Origin: Pleurostoma richardsiae
Lineage: Eukaryota > Ascomycota > Sordariomycetes > Calosphaeriales > Pleurostomataceae
Direction: 5' to 3'
Length of the DNA stretch: 64,000 nucleotides
Assembly: GCA_030052745.1 (NCBI GenBank)
Contig: JANBVO010000044.1
Location: forward strand, 228,029-292,028
The position numbers were made by a program, and so were the translations under genes. The notes below the pieces were generated by a model that saw only the letters and a list, made by a program, of their open reading frames with translations, was not told where the DNA came from and did not search any database. Positions 24,568-37,607 of the stretch are shown here, in pieces; position 1 is the first letter of the stretch; each line of letters opens with the position of its first letter.

Positions 24568-27073
24568 CTTAGCTGCCGACTGCTATTTATCGGAGGCGCT
24601 CGCAGTCCTGTGACGCTGGCGGAACAGGAAATAATATATCGTGACTGAGAAAATATCGTACGTCGGCACCCGAGTCAAGCAGAAGGAGCTGAGACTGGGC
24701 TGAGGAAATTGTGGAGACGGGCTCCCTCGCACGCTACCGGTGAGATGCGAGGGCGGCGGCGCAATTAAGTTCGTAAACCAGACAATAGCCGATGAAACAG
24801 TGTTTGGAGATCCCCGACAAACGACGTAATCGGGGTGCCCAGTCCTCGTGTATGTCGTATTAGTGAGCGGGTTCTCGCACTCAATACCAGCCCCGTCCAG
24901 GCGCTGAAGGGGTGCGGCAGAAATGTTGGTGGAGAGAGAAGCTTAGAGGAGCAAGAAGCGCCCTCTCGTATGATCTGACCGTGCAGGCCCGAAGCTGACC
25001 CCTTTGTAGAAGCCGAGCGCGCAGCCTTGGAACAACAGCCCGGGAAACGTTGCATACGCGGGGAGTCTTGGCACGGCTCTGCGGCAGGATTGAATGATGG
25101 ACGATGATGTAGGTCCGATATGTGCCGCTGCTATTGCCCGGATATCCAAGGCGGCGCCGCAGCTGGGGAGGAGGAACGTCGAGCTGTGTCCAAGAGCTCG
25201 GTAAGGATGACGGCGTGCTGCGAGCGGCCCACCAACGAGTCAATTCGCTCCTGTGCCTGTCGCGGCGATTGGGCGAATGGGCTCGGCCACGGCGAGAGGC
25301 GGCGTGGGGAGAAAAGCTGGGCTGCTGGATTTGAAGCTGCCGGCGGCGTGAGAGTGGGTTGGGAAAATGGGTCGGTAGCGCTGGTGGAGGTGCGCTGCCA
25401 GGTCTGCGAGTGCCTGGTTGGAGAGCTTGGAGGCGCTGCGTCTTCCCTGATGGAGAACCTGGAACGACCGAGGAAGGGCCCTGGACTGCCCGCGCGGCCA
25501 ATCAGGCCGGTCAGAGGTCCTCTGAGTTGATGTAATCGCTGGTCGGTGCTGGCTTGTCCTCCGTGTGTTGGGGCAGGCCGAGAGCCGTTGATCGAGACGG
25601 GGCAGCCTGCTTTGGGCTGGCAGGTAATCCGCACGATCGAGATTTCTTTGTTCTCTGCCTTGGCCGACGCCACTTCTTGTTGCTGCTCGGGAATTTCAAT
25701 CCCGCGCGATCGACTCTGCTCGGCACAACCAAAAGCTGCAAACAGGGTTGTTGCACGTCGGAGGCTGACGAAGGAATGATTCAAAAGACGGAGATGTGAT
25801 CAATGGACGACAGGAATCCTCTTCCAGTCCGTTGGGTATTCCGGAAGGTGGGATGGGACGGCGTTTGGGTGTGGTGGTTGCGTTCTGGTTAGTGCCGCCA
25901 AGTTGCTGTTGCTCTTCCGCCTGTCCTCCACCGCCAACGAAAGGCCCTCTTCAACGAAAACGAACCTGCTCTGCGCGCGGGGAATAGGTGAGTGAAGTCG
26001 GGGCGCCTACGTGGGGTGGGCAGGCCCGGTATTTCAGTTGTCTTCGACAATGGGGAAGCCTTCGCACACAGTATTGGTGCGTAGGCGCTGATAAAGGAGG
26101 AATTGTCCGGCGCGTATCAAGGAGCGGTACAAATCTGGCTAAGGCAGATGGCGAGCTGGCCGGCCAGTCTTGGACGATTGTGAGACCCCGTGTGGTGCCG
26201 AGATGCAGCCCTTCTGCGATAATAAAGAGGAGACAGACAAGACGGCGTTGGGAGCTGGTTCGGTCCGTTGGCTCCAGCCGCTACTGTGCGGTACTTCCAG
26301 GTCGTAGTAATCAAGGTCGGCTACGGTGTACCTTGGCGGCGGGCGGGGAGGAGGACAACAACAAAGAAGGGGAAGATGTACCCGTTACTGTTTACTGTGT
26401 CTCCTTCACGGAATCTCCATTCTGTCAGCTCCGAGTCTTGAATATAGTTTCTTCGCTCATTTCTCCGCGACACAAGCGCTTGCTCCCGTGTGATGGATAG
26501 TGCACTCGGAGGAAGGCCGAACGAGGCATGCCGCGTCTCACCAACCCGCTTCCATAGCGTGCGTACCTTGTTTAATTGATCGCAGGCCGTGCGAGCGGCT
26601 AAGGGACGCCTGATAAGGACTCTCCGTCGACTGCCGGAACGCCGGTGATAGCAGAGGATAATGTCCACGAGTTGCTTAAGAGGAGAAGATGCCTTACTCT
26701 GGAAATACGCTGTAGCTATACTTACCTGTGGATCCTGGAGGGCTCTGTACCTAGGTCATCATGAACAAACGTTTCCACCGTCAGTCAATTCAGCATCTCA
26801 CTTTTTACCTGGAGCATCATGCATGGTCGGCTGGGGGACGCCGAGAGGAGCCTTCCACCAGAGCTGAACAGCAGCCGTGGGCCGAAACTAGCGACGCCGG
26901 GCCGTCTTGATTGGCAGGCTTTACCATCAACCCTTTTGATCCCTCTCTAGCGGCGGCTCGTGGGCAGAGGAATCAGAAATGAGATGCTGCCGTTAGATGG
27001 CCCGGCCAGGATAAGCTGGTGCTGCATGTCTCACTTGCATCAGCCCCTCTGGGATGACAGCTCAACAGGCAGA

Positions 27074-27101
27074 GGCAGGCAGGCAGGCAGGCAGGTAGGT
27101 A
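27074..27101. repeat. Tetranucleotide repeat (GGCA)5(GGTA)2
   Basis: Five perfect GGCA units followed by two GGTA units. Read directly from the sequence; a simple microsatellite. Confidence 0.95.
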
Positions 27102-27630
27102 AGGTTGACTGCCAGGCTGGCAGTCTGACAGACAGCGAACAAGAGTCGTGGACATTCCACGATGGAATCAAGTTCTTGTCACATCTCTCCTCAACCAGGT
27201 TTCGTGCCGGATCCTGGCCCATGGGTGTCGCACTCCAGAACGTCATGACAGCGAAGCACGGTGCGACGAGTCGATATTACCGATATCATCACTAACGCCA
27301 TCCCGAAAGTATAGCTGGGCCGTTGATCTACAGTGGTACTGGTGATATCTCATCACATCAACCCCACAGATTCGACGAACCTCGAAGGGACTTCCGCACA
27401 GAGTCACGCCATGGTCGCAGGGTTTGTCCATATCCTGACTCTTGCCGTGCGGGGCGGCATGGACAGGGGCCAACACAAGACTCACGCCGTCGACGCCTCT
27501 CCGCTCACCGCAAACCCGCTATCCATGCCCTGCCAGCCCTGCCTGCGCGTGTCAATGGTTGACCCGTCTGTTGTGAAGAGTCGGTAAAGAGCGACACAGC
27601 CTGGAATATGCATCCTGCAATGCTTGTCCA

Positions 27631-27653
27631 CGCATCACGCATCACGCATCACG
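27631..27653. repeat. 7-bp tandem repeat, three copies
   Basis: CGCATCA repeated three times without change, then CG. Confidence 0.95.
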
Positions 27654-29722
27654 GGCGCCTGCTCGCATTGCGTTCGCATGCAGCCCGACTCGGGGATTCT
27701 TGTCGATAAAGCCCATCCTTCTTCTCTCACGCTCCACAAGCAGTCGAGAGGGGCTCGAGACAGGTAGACCGGAGGGACCGCCGCTCCCGATTGTGGTGTA
27801 CCATAGTAGCCTTTGGCGAGTCATTGCTGTGAGACACACGGAACGGCTTCTCAGCTCTCCATGCCTTCATTTAAACCCATCGAGGAAGCTCATGTGTAGG
27901 CGCTGATTATGTTGCGATGGAGCTAATGTTATCTCTCGCCGCGAAGCTGTCACTAGAGCTGGCAGGTACGCCGGGCATTGCTGCAAGCTGGATTGCAGAG
28001 TATGTACGGAGGAGAGTCCTCGAAGCATGGGGCCTCCGAGGGGCAGCGCGGGGTTCCGGGAGCTTTGCTCCTGCACCTGCGAGCTTCCGCCTGTCGATAA
28101 GGCGCGTTTCCTATCGCAGCACAGTCTGAATAAGCACCAGGCTCTTTTTGGGGCGCCGATAGGGGCTGCATCCCAGTAAGCTCGTTGCCTCTTTCGGAAA
28201 AATGAGGCCATCGTGACCGTTCAGATCCGCCAGGGTTTGGCCGAGAGCGAATGCCTCGAAGGTTCCGGAGAGCTCTCGTAGTGCACTCATCCACGCATAT
28301 AGTGTCGGCCGCTAAGCTATCTATCTAAAGTAAGTGTACCTTTAGTGTACCTTCCCTCGCGCTCACCCTACAGAGCCGCAGAGTGCGCCCTACGAGACCA
28401 TGGAACTGGCTCCAGAGCATCGAGGCACCGCCGATGCACCTTTAAAACCTCGATCTCGTCGGGATTGTCTCACTCTCCAAGGGCGTACAGGCGCCGGGCA
28501 TGCGGACAGAATCTCCGCCTCATCAAACTTTTTTCTTCAACAAGGAGCTCAAACCTGCCAAGTAACACCAACAACCGACCGTCCAGCGTTGGTCGTGCCG
28601 GATGTACGGAGTACCTGCCGGATTATCTTCCTCCAAGGAGCCAACGACTGCGAACCCGGATGGTGCTGGGCCCGCGGAGAAGGTCCTTCGGCGTTCCCGA
28701 TGGCTTGCGTCTTGCATAGTTGGGCTGGAGGAGCCCTCTCCGAGACGCCCAACTGCCATGCCGTGTGCACTGAGGAGGAAGATAGTGGAGTCTAGCCACG
28801 CGTCTCCGGAGCTCGAGCTTGCACCCTTACTTATCGCCCGGGTAGCACGAGCGGACAGGCAAGCCTCTCGGGTGATGGGACTCCTGTCCGCCGGTGACCG
28901 TAGCTAGTCGGACACTAATTATTTAGACATAGCTAAGAGAAGGGGGGTTCTTGCGTGTCGCTGCGCGCTTCGGCTTCAAGTGTAAGCGCGTGCTTCAGGC
29001 GCCTGGGACACGTCGAGACGCTCAACTCCGAACGGAGTACAGTAGAGACAAATACTGATGGATGCTCTGCCGGTCCCACATGAAGTCTAGAGCCGCATTA
29101 CTTCGCCAGTCCTCTCTGATGGGAAAGAAATCAGAGCCTGCCATTTAAATGATCGGCAGAGTGAACCAGGCTTGCAGCGATGCCATTCGGCAATTGCATC
29201 GGAAGAATCTCCCAATCGCCAGACTTGGTCTAGCAGATCTTCCCCGTGCTCAAATGATGCCCTCTGATTGGTGTAAAAGTGGTTCGAGGAGGGCGGCCTT
29301 GTCCAACGCGCATCTTCACAGGGAGACCCGTGCTTTTTGTGAGGTCTGTCGTCAAAAACTTTTTGGATGCTGCCGTCTTCACGCAAGGGAGATAGATATC
29401 GGTATCTTAAAGGCACGCGGATAGCTGGAAGCAGCGCCGCATGACCCGCATGTTCTGCCAGAGCCTTCCTCCCGCCCAGATCGATCTTTCGATCAGTGGC
29501 AATTGACTAACTTCAACCCCATCTCGGTGTCTCATCCTCTTGGAACCGGGGGCTTGTGTCCCGTGACGTCATTTGAGCCGAGCGTTTTCGCGTTACGGCT
29601 CCGAGGCATTGAAGACGGCGGCCAGAGGAGCTCGAATCTGCGCAGGTGCATCCCCGGTCACCGCGGCCGCTTCGAGATTCGCCGGGCCAACGCTCCGATA
29701 GAGCTTCGGATCCTCCGTCGAT

Positions 29723-32700
29723 ATGAAGTTCGCCAAGGAGCTCGAGAGAGAATGTGTCCCAGGTACGCGCTGTCCCCCGTCTGATTCGGCCTGTCTCACG
29801 GCGCGACACTCATGCTCGAGCTGATCGGCCAGCCGCCCCGGTGCCACACAAGCTAACAGGGCTTCTTCCTGACAGAATGGCGAATAAAGTACCTCAACTA
29901 CAAGGCCGGCAAGAAGCACATCAAGGCCGTGTCTCGCGCCATAAACCGTGCGAACAGCACGCCACTGAGCCTCGTTAGACGACCCGACCTTCCACCCCGA
30001 GATACGCCAAGCCTCGATCTGGGCTCTCCGTTCACCCCGGTTCGCTGGAATAATGGACAGTACTTTGGTGACGCTGAGGGCGCCGCTCCCCTCCGGACAG
30101 GTCCGGCCCCGATGGGCCGGAGTCCGCACACCCAGAAACCGTCCAAGCCCATTCCGGTCCGCGGCGAGCGCCAAGGTCTCACTGCGTATACCGAACCCAG
30201 CATGCAATACGGAAGTCTTATACCTACGCCTCCTCGTGATCGCAGCCCTACGGTGGCGTCCGGTCGGCAGACATTTGAACTTCCGGCTCCAGCAATAGGC
30301 GCTCCCTCCGTTACAAGTGTACCCCCTACGCCGGGCCAAACTGCCGGCCAGAATAACAATGACGCCTCTCTCGGCCGCCTGGCTATTCACCGAAGCCGCT
30401 CAATGACTGGAGGGATCAATTCCATACCCAGAATCCCCAGCACCCCTCGCCGGACGCCGACTGATATCCAGACGCCGCGTCACGCCTTCCGCAGACTGTT
30501 CACTAGCGGACACCCCCTAGAGAGTCGACAGTCGAATCGCCAGGATTATAACATGCAGTCCTTTGACGAGGTACGGGAGCGAGAACTGGAATTCTTTGCC
30601 TTCCTCGACAGCGAGCTTGAGAAGGTCGAGGCCTTTTATAAGCAGAAGGAAGACCACGCCGGGCGTCGACTAGCTCTGCTGCGAGATCAGCTCCATGAGA
30701 TGCGCAACCGGAGAACGGAAGAGATAGCTGAGGTGAGACGGCGGAAGGACCGTGGGGAGTCACTCGGCCCAGAAGAGTCCGAGAATGGCAAGAGCCAGGA
30801 ACAGAGCAGCCATTCACTTCTTGTGCCAATCAAGACGAAACTGTTCAAGCCCGGGAAGAACTCGAGGGCATTGCAGAAGATGCTGGAGACGCCGGTCATC
30901 CCAGGAGCCTCCGGGGATGGCAGAAGAGATTACATTCGCCGGCCGCATAATGAGGACGTCCCATATCGGACAGCGAAGCGCAAGCTCAAGCTAGCCCTAC
31001 AGGAATTTTACCGCGGCTTGGAGCTCCTCAAGTCGTATGCCCTGCTCAACCGCACGGCATTTCGGAAGCTGAACAAGAAGTACGACAAGGCGGTAAACGC
31101 CCGACCGCCATACCGCTACATGAACGAGAAGGTCAACAAAGCCTGGTTCGTCAATAGCGACGTCTTGGAAGGCTACCTCCAAGCAGTGGAAGACCTGTAT
31201 GCGAGGTATTTCGAGCGAGGCAACCGCAAGGTTGCTGCCGGGAAGCTGAGAAGTCTGTCGAAGGGCCCCACGGACGAATCCGGCAGCGCATTCCTGAATG
31301 GCTTGCTGATCGGGACCGGTCTTGTCTTCGCCATCCAGGGCGTCGTGTATGGTGCGGAGCTTCTGTTCAACCACGACCCAGTTGTCCGCGTACAGACCAG
31401 CTACCTCCTACAGATATACGGGGGCTACTTTTTGATGCTCTACCTGTTCTTCTTGTTCTGCTTGGACTGCAAAGTCTGGACGGCAAACAAAGTCAACTAC
31501 CCCTTCATCTTCGAGTTCGATCCGAGAAACCATCTGGATTGGAGACAGCTTACAACGTTCCCGAGCTTCTTCTTGTTTCTCCTGGGCCTTTTCTTGTGGC
31601 TAAACTTCACGGGATACGGGTCCCCAAGCCTGTTCCTCTACTACCCTGTAATCCTCATCGGGGTCACTCTTGTGATCCTCTTCTTCCCAGCTCCGGTTCT
31701 ATTCCACAAGAGCCGGAGGTGGTTCCTGTATGCTCATGTAGGTCAATCCCGGCGTTATTGACGCTGCCATGGCTTCTCCCTTGACTGACATACGTTGGCA
31801 GTGGCGTCTATTTTGGGCCGGACTATACCCCGTCGAATTTCGCGATTTCTTCCTAGGCGACATCTACTGCTCCCTCACCTATGCCACATCTGTAGGTCGA
31901 TAATTCTTGAATCGACCACTCAGATCATGCTAACAATGATGACAGAATCTCGAGCTCTTCTTCTGCTTGTATGCCCATTACTGGCAGGATCCCGTACAGT
32001 GCAACTCAAACCACTCGCGCTTGCTCGGGTTCTTCAGTGCATTGCCGTCTATCTGGCGTGCCTTACAATGCATTCGGCGTTACCATGACACCAAGAACGT
32101 GTTCCCACACCTAGTTAACTGCGGGAAGTATACCGCAACCATCCTGTCATACGTGTGCCTCAGCCTGTACCGCATTGACCGCAACTCTACGAACCTGTCG
32201 CTGTTTGTCTTGTTTTCCACCATCAACGGGCTGTACACATGTAAGTTTAACTCCTCGGAACAAGCGCATGAGCTATCAACTAATCGGCGCAGCGATCTGG
32301 GATCTCTTCATGGACTTCTCCCTCCTACAAAGCCATGCTCGACACACTCTCCTCCGCGACATCACCGCGCTCAAGTCCCGCTGGCCCTACTATGTCATCA
32401 TGGTCCTGGACCCCATCCTCCGCTTCAACTGGGTCTTCTACGCCATCTTCACGCACGACACACAGCACAGCACGACAGCCTCGTTCTTCGTCTCCTTCGC
32501 TGAGGCCACCCGACGCGGCATGTGGACCCTCTTCCGTGTCGAGAATGAGCACTGCGCAAACGTGGCCCAGTACAAGGCCTCCCGCGACGTGCCCCTTCCC
32601 TACCAGCTCGAGCCGCTCGTGGAGCGCACCAGCCTGGAGTCGGCCGCGGGCGAGGAGACAGGCGCGGCGCCAACGCGCATCCCGAGCGCAACGTCGACTG

Positions 32701-33062
32701 GCGTGGACATTCATCGTATGCCCAGTCGGGTGCCGACGACGCCGCACCCCGTCCCCGAGGAGGAGGAGGAAGCGGAAATCGGCACCGTCCGGCGCCGTCG
32801 CGCAGAGACGATCGGGAGGAAGTCGCTGGGGCGGATCATCGCGGAGGCGCACAAGCAGGACTTTGAGAAACGGCGGAAGCCGGAGACGGAGTCGATGAGG
32901 GGCGGGGCCGCAGAGGAGCGGTATGAGGGCGAGATGCACACCGATGACGAGGATGAGGACTCTGATAGCAGCATAAGCGAGCGGATAGAAGTGCAAGAGG
33001 CGGAGATGCTAACGAGGGGGGCGAGGGATGGGAAGAAAGGTGTCGATGGTGATGGGCTCTGA
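29723..33062 (+). CDS. SYG1: SPX-EXS phosphate exporter/sensor (SYG1/XPR1 type)
   Basis: A 1018-aa membrane protein. Introns: 29763-29875, 31738-31801, 31892-31945 and 32241-32292. Exon 1 is only 40 nt; splicing gives MKFAKELERECVPEWRIKYL, the SPX start. The SPX domain runs to about residue 400, with a long Ser/Pro-rich insertion (about 45-215) and the basic helix motif KLNKKYDKA for inositol pyrophosphate binding. Membrane helices begin about residue 450. The EXS domain follows, with RRYHDTKNVFPHLVNCGKY and LRFNWVFYAIF. The acidic, Arg-rich C-terminal tail is cytosolic. The family exports phosphate in animals, while in yeast it was found through G-protein signalling suppression. Located in plasma or endomembrane. 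Confidence 0.95.
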
Positions 33063-33372
33063 TTAGCAGCCTGCTAGGTTACTGTTATGAAAGAAAGACA
33101 GCCTGAGAGCACCCACAAAGGCTTAGCTAGAATAGAACACTTGATTGCTTTCTATGCTACATTTGCGTCTAATCTCGACCATCTATATCGGACAGAGGTG
33201 ATCTATGTCCCGCTCTACACCTGGCCAGGATCTTGAATCCTTCCAAACTGCTTATCCAGTCGGCTACGCCGGCTTGGATTCTTCTCTATTATGCAGGCGT
33301 AGCCATCTTAGATATCTCTATCGAACTGCTTGGCCGCACCATCCCAGCCGAGCCAGCCAGCCTGTCAAATAA
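33063..33372. other. Convergent 3' region
   Basis: 310 bp between the ends of SYG1 and the M18 aminopeptidase. AT-rich around 33120-33200; no gene seen. Confidence 0.5.
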
Positions 33373-35253
33373 TCAATGCTCCCACTCCCCATCGATCTTC
33401 TCCCAGTTATCCAAGAACCCCTTGAAAAACTTGACGCCCAGACCCGGGTCCAGCGCCCCCGTCGTCGCGCGGATGGAGTGCATGCTCAGCTGCGGCAGGC
33501 CCGCGTCGATGGCCTTGACGCCCATCGCGCTGCTCAGCGTCGGCCCCACCGTGCCACCGGACCGGCTGTCGTTGCGGATCATGAACACCTGGTTCGTGCA
33601 GCCGCTCAGCGCCGCCACGCGGTCCGCCACGGCGGACCCGATGCTGTCGGTGGTCATGTGGCCGTTGCTGTCCGCGCAGACGGCCACGCCGACGTTGAGC
33701 CGCGGCGCGTGCCCGTCGAGGTACCGGTCGAGGAAGTTGGGGTTCGCGGCGTGGCAGACGTCGGCGGAGACGAGGAAGGACCGCGCGTAGGTGCGGCCCA
33801 CGACGCCGGGGCCGAAGGCGCCCGGCCCGGAGAGGGCCTCGACGGCGCGCTCGATGACGAGCGGGAGGAAGTTGGCGCGGGCGCCCTGCCGCAGCAGGGA
33901 GCCGATCTCCTCGTCGTCGAAGAGCGCGACCAGCTTGATGATGCCGTCGGACTCGCGCGACTCGGCGTGCAGCAGGCCCGTGAGCGCGGCCCAGCTGCAC
34001 AGCTTGTCGTCGATGCGGCCCGCGAAGATGAACTCCTTGTCGAGGCCGCCGACGGTGGCGGGCTGGCCGTCGAACAGCTCGAGCTCCCAGTTGACGATGG
34101 CGCTGTAGTCGGCGATGCCGAGCTCCGAGGCGATGAGCTTGACGAGCTTGGGGGGCTGCGTGGCGACGAAGGAGCCCGGCTCGCCGAGGGGCGCTAGTTC
34201 GCTCTCCGAGGAGCTACTCTCGAGCCCGATGATGGGCACGGCCTGCGTCTCCTTGTTGTTGCTGCCCATGATGGGGAGGCCGAAGTGCGGCGCCAGCGTG
34301 GGAACCCTAGCGACTGAAGGGCCGCAGAGAAAGCGATGGTCAGCAAAGGCTCCTCAAGAGCTTATGCGCTGATATGAAGTATGAGGAACAGACTTACTGG
34401 GCCAGCCCAGCTTAACGAGCTTCGTGCCCGTCTTCCCCGTCTCCGGGTCCCGCACAATGACCCTGCCGCCGATGCTCAGATCGCGGTCCCACCACGTCTC
34501 GTTCAGGGCCCCGGCGTAGGGCGCCACACCCAGCTGTATGTACCCGGCCTTGGTCGGCTTCGTGCTGACGGGCTTCAGCTTCGCCGTCAGCGCGTCGATG
34601 TGCCCCGCGATCATGGCCACGCCGTTGCCGGGCTTGTACGCCTTGCCGACGGTGAAGGCGATGACGGAGCTGCTGTTGCGCGTCACGAAGTACTTGCCAC
34701 TGGCCTCGAGCTTGTCGGTCCAGTCGTCACGCATCGGTAGCTGTAAGCCAAGGTGATGTCAGCACAATGCGGCTCTTAGACAGACATGTAGAGCGGCTCG
34801 CCGAGGAAGGGGTTTGGGGGCAGAGGAGCGGCGCACCTCCTTGAAGCCAACGGCGGCCAACTTCGCCTTGAAGTACTCAACGGTGTGGAAGATGGTCGGG
34901 TTCTCCGTCAAGAATTCGCAGAACGGCTTGGTGAAGACTTCGGGTTTCGTGGCCGTGAAGGCGCAGATGCGGCAGGAGGCCGAGTCCGCCGCCGCGGTGT
35001 GCGAGCGCTGGTCCGCCTGCAGCCGCAGCGCGCAGCGGCCGCAGACTGGGTTCTCGCCGGCGGTGCGCCCCCACATGTCGGCGAGAACAAAGCATTGTGC
35101 CTCAGCGCTCATTTCGGGCTCGGCCGTCTTCCGGCTGGGAGCTTCGTGGCATCTAGAGGCGGCACGGGACGTGAACGATGACTCCATCGCGACGGAGCGG
35201 AGGGACAGGTTCGAGCTGCGGGCGCGAAGGAACTCGGGGGTGTGCTTGGTCAT
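33373..35253 (-). CDS. LAP4: Vacuolar aminopeptidase I, M18 family
   Basis: A 566-aa zinc aminopeptidase. Introns: 34741-34836 (96 bp) and 34314-34397 (84 bp). The metal-binding motif GHIDALTAKLKPVS (His about 186) is of the Ape1/Lap4 kind rather than the aspartyl aminopeptidase kind; FDDEEIGSLLRQGARANF holds the catalytic Glu pair; further metal ligands lie in SADVCHA and near MHSIRATTGA. The catalytic core begins near KPFCEFLTENPTIFHTVEYF. Ahead of it is a leader of about 105 residues, longer than the yeast Ape1 propeptide, with two CxxC pairs (VCGRC and SCRIC). If the start is right, the leader may serve vacuole targeting; a missed intron there cannot be excluded. Very GC-rich codon use. 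Confidence 0.9.
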
Positions 35254-35928
35254 TTTTCTGCTAAAGAGCAAGGAAGACTGTGATTGGAGACAGGAGCAGC
35301 ACACAAAGAAAGGTATGAGAGGTGTGAGAGGCACAATTGGTGCGAGGCGGAGGAGTAGATGAGGATCGGGGGAGCAAGAATGACGAGCTCGGCAGCTCCC
35401 GATTGCGGGCGGGCGTGTTTGGGGCAGCTCTTATCAGCTGGTTGCTAGGGCGAGCTATTTCAGACCGCCCCTAGTATAGAATCAGCAAGAGGTCAAAACA
35501 CCAGAATTACCAATTCTCACCAGCTAATTCATAGACTCGATATGGTAATTAACGATGACAGCCGGACAAATAATCACAGGCTGTGTTTGATACTTGAATC
35601 AACTGGGATACGAGCGAACTCCAGAGTTTATAGCGTGGACACTCTCTTAATGTCGCAAATATGGTCGATGGTATTTCAAGTACGAGCTCTCCCGACAAGC
35701 CCCCAGGACGCTTGTCAAAATTACCGCAAAGCGCGGCTTCTCTTCTCAGCTGAACTTCCAGACTTCTTGCTCGCATTTTAGTCTTAAGAGCCGCGTAGAA
35801 ATCTAGTTGACACCTATCAATTCCCAAGTATATACCACAGCCCATGATCTCTCTGCTCCATCTGTGTCCTGTCCCGAGCAATCTCGACTAATTATGCAAT
35901 ATCCCATGCTGACCAAGATATACCTGCT
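35254..35928. other. Intergenic, aminopeptidase promoter
   Basis: 675 bp between two minus-strand genes. GC-rich near the aminopeptidase start, AT-rich toward 35500-35600. No gene seen. Confidence 0.5.
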
Positions 35929-37607
35929 TCATGCCTTGGAAGCCCTTTGCCAATGCGGTTTGACCACAAAGATAATACTGAGGGCCAGACCGAGGCCCGC
36001 TAAACCAACAGAAAACCATAGAGAACTACGGTACCCGGAGAGCCTTTCTGACTCCGTCGCTCCGCCATGGTTGACATTAGTTTCAATAGTGCCGGCGAAG
36101 CCAAGTCCTAGCGCTGTACTGTAGTTTACTACAGTCATGACGATGCTTGCGCCCATACCCTGGTACTGATGGGGCACTGCATTCGAGAAAATGATTGTAG
36201 CAGCAGGGAAGGAAGTGTCCACGCCGACGGTGATGATGAGGACGCTGAAGAAGTAGTACGTCCAGTAGATGGAATGCGGGGGTCTAGTCGCGGCAAGAAT
36301 AGACCCGGCGAGGTAGGCCACCTGTCCGACAACCATGATCCACGAGGCTGGGATCTTGCCGAGCAGTTTGCCGACAGCCAAAGCTGAGACGAGGCCAGAA
36401 GGAATGACGGGGATAAACCAAGCCGCCATTTGGACGGGGGTATTACCTCCAATGTCGAGCGCTACCTGTCCGATATAGAAGACCTGGAGGTGAAGTATCA
36501 GTTCCGACCGTACCTCTCCCGTAGAAGATCGTAACGAACCCATATACCGAAGCATGCCCATCCTGTGGCGGTGCATGCAAAAACAAACGCGATGTCTGCG
36601 TTAAAAGAGCTGAGTGGCAGAATGGGTGACTTGGCCCAGTAGACCTCGACATAGAAAAAGGCGGCACCAAAAAGGACGCCGAGAATCAGACAGACATAGA
36701 CGTAGGGCTGTTGCCAATCGACAACAACGGCTTGGTTCCACGCGAAGTTGAACAAAACCAAAGCGGTAACGCCAGTCAGTCCTCCAGGGATATCCAAACC
36801 GTCGATCTTCTGGCGAAGTGATCGACCCCGTCTCGGCTGTACAGGTATATGAGGAATTGTCCACGCGGCGAAGGTGGCGACACCGGCCAAAGCGATTGCC
36901 TGGCTCCAATAGATCCAGGGCCACCAAGCAAGAGCAAAGAGACCCCCGGACAAGAACCCAGCGATGGCACCGAAAGGGGCAGAACCACCAAACCACGCAA
37001 AAGACATGTGTTTGCGCGGTCCAGGAGAGTATGACTGGCCGAGGATGGCAAGGGCGTTGGGCAAGGTCAATGCAGGACCCATGCCCTGGAAGACGCGGGC
37101 AAAGACAAAGAGGACGTGAGACGTGTAAACTGAGAGGCCTGCCACCAGGGACCATAACGAATACCAGCTCATGCCCATGACGAACAATTTCTTATGGCCA
37201 AATTCATCTCCAAGCCGTCCGCCGATGAGGATGAAAGTGCCAACGGTTAAACTGTAGCCAGCGATAAGCCAAGATAGTTGGCCCTCGTTGGTGAGACCGA
37301 AAGACTTTCCGATGACGCTGATAGTGGTGAGGGTGTTTCCTAGCCCGACCTGGTTGGTGAACATAGCCGTGCAGACTGTTCCGACGAAGAGTATCTGCCG
37401 TGGTGTCGAGAGAGCGTCGGCGGGATAGGTCTTTCCCTCTGTTTGCGGCTGTCCATTGGATTCGGTGTCTCGCGGTCGCCATGTAAGAAAGCATTATTCT
37501 AGTTTGGATTGCCTGGCAGGATCCTCACCTTGCTGCTCTGATAACGACTGAGGCTGGGCGTCATCCTCTGGTTTTATTGGCGGATCTGTCTCAAATTGAG
37601 ACGACAT
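35929..37607 (-). CDS. MFS transporter, DHA2-like (14-TM type)
   Basis: A 520-aa drug:H+ antiporter-type carrier. Introns: 37469-37528 (60 bp, GAG acceptor) and 36484-36539 (56 bp, GTTCGT donor). The latter join gives CFGIWVFYIGQVALDIGG across a membrane helix. N-terminal signatures: WLIAGYSLTVGTFILIGGRLGDEFGHKK and RVFQGMGPALTLPNALAI, the motif C-like antiporter region. About 14 hydrophobic segments, with the central pair typical of DHA2. The N-terminal 50 residues are polar and cytosolic. Probably a plasma-membrane exporter. Divergent from the SDR-like gene. Confidence 0.9.

Larger units (their letters stand above)
24568..29722. other. 5.2-kb gene-poor divergent intergenic region
   Basis: Lies between the starts of the Ser-rich gene (minus) and SYG1 (plus). 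Frames of up to 217 codons exist at 24881-25784 on the minus strand, but they are of low complexity, overlap frames on the other strand and lack motifs; a long 5' leader is more likely. It also holds a GGCA microsatellite, a 7-bp triple repeat and TACGGAGTAC-type motifs. No tRNA or protein gene could be supported. Confidence 0.5.

Noticed and set aside
24881-25784. Minus-strand frames of 206 and 217 codons upstream of the Ser-rich gene
   Set aside because: Low complexity, overlapping frames on both strands, no motif; more likely leader or promoter DNA.
33376-34197. 273-codon plus-strand frame opposite the aminopeptidase
   Set aside because: A shadow of a GC-rich coding exon; the minus strand has all M18 motifs.
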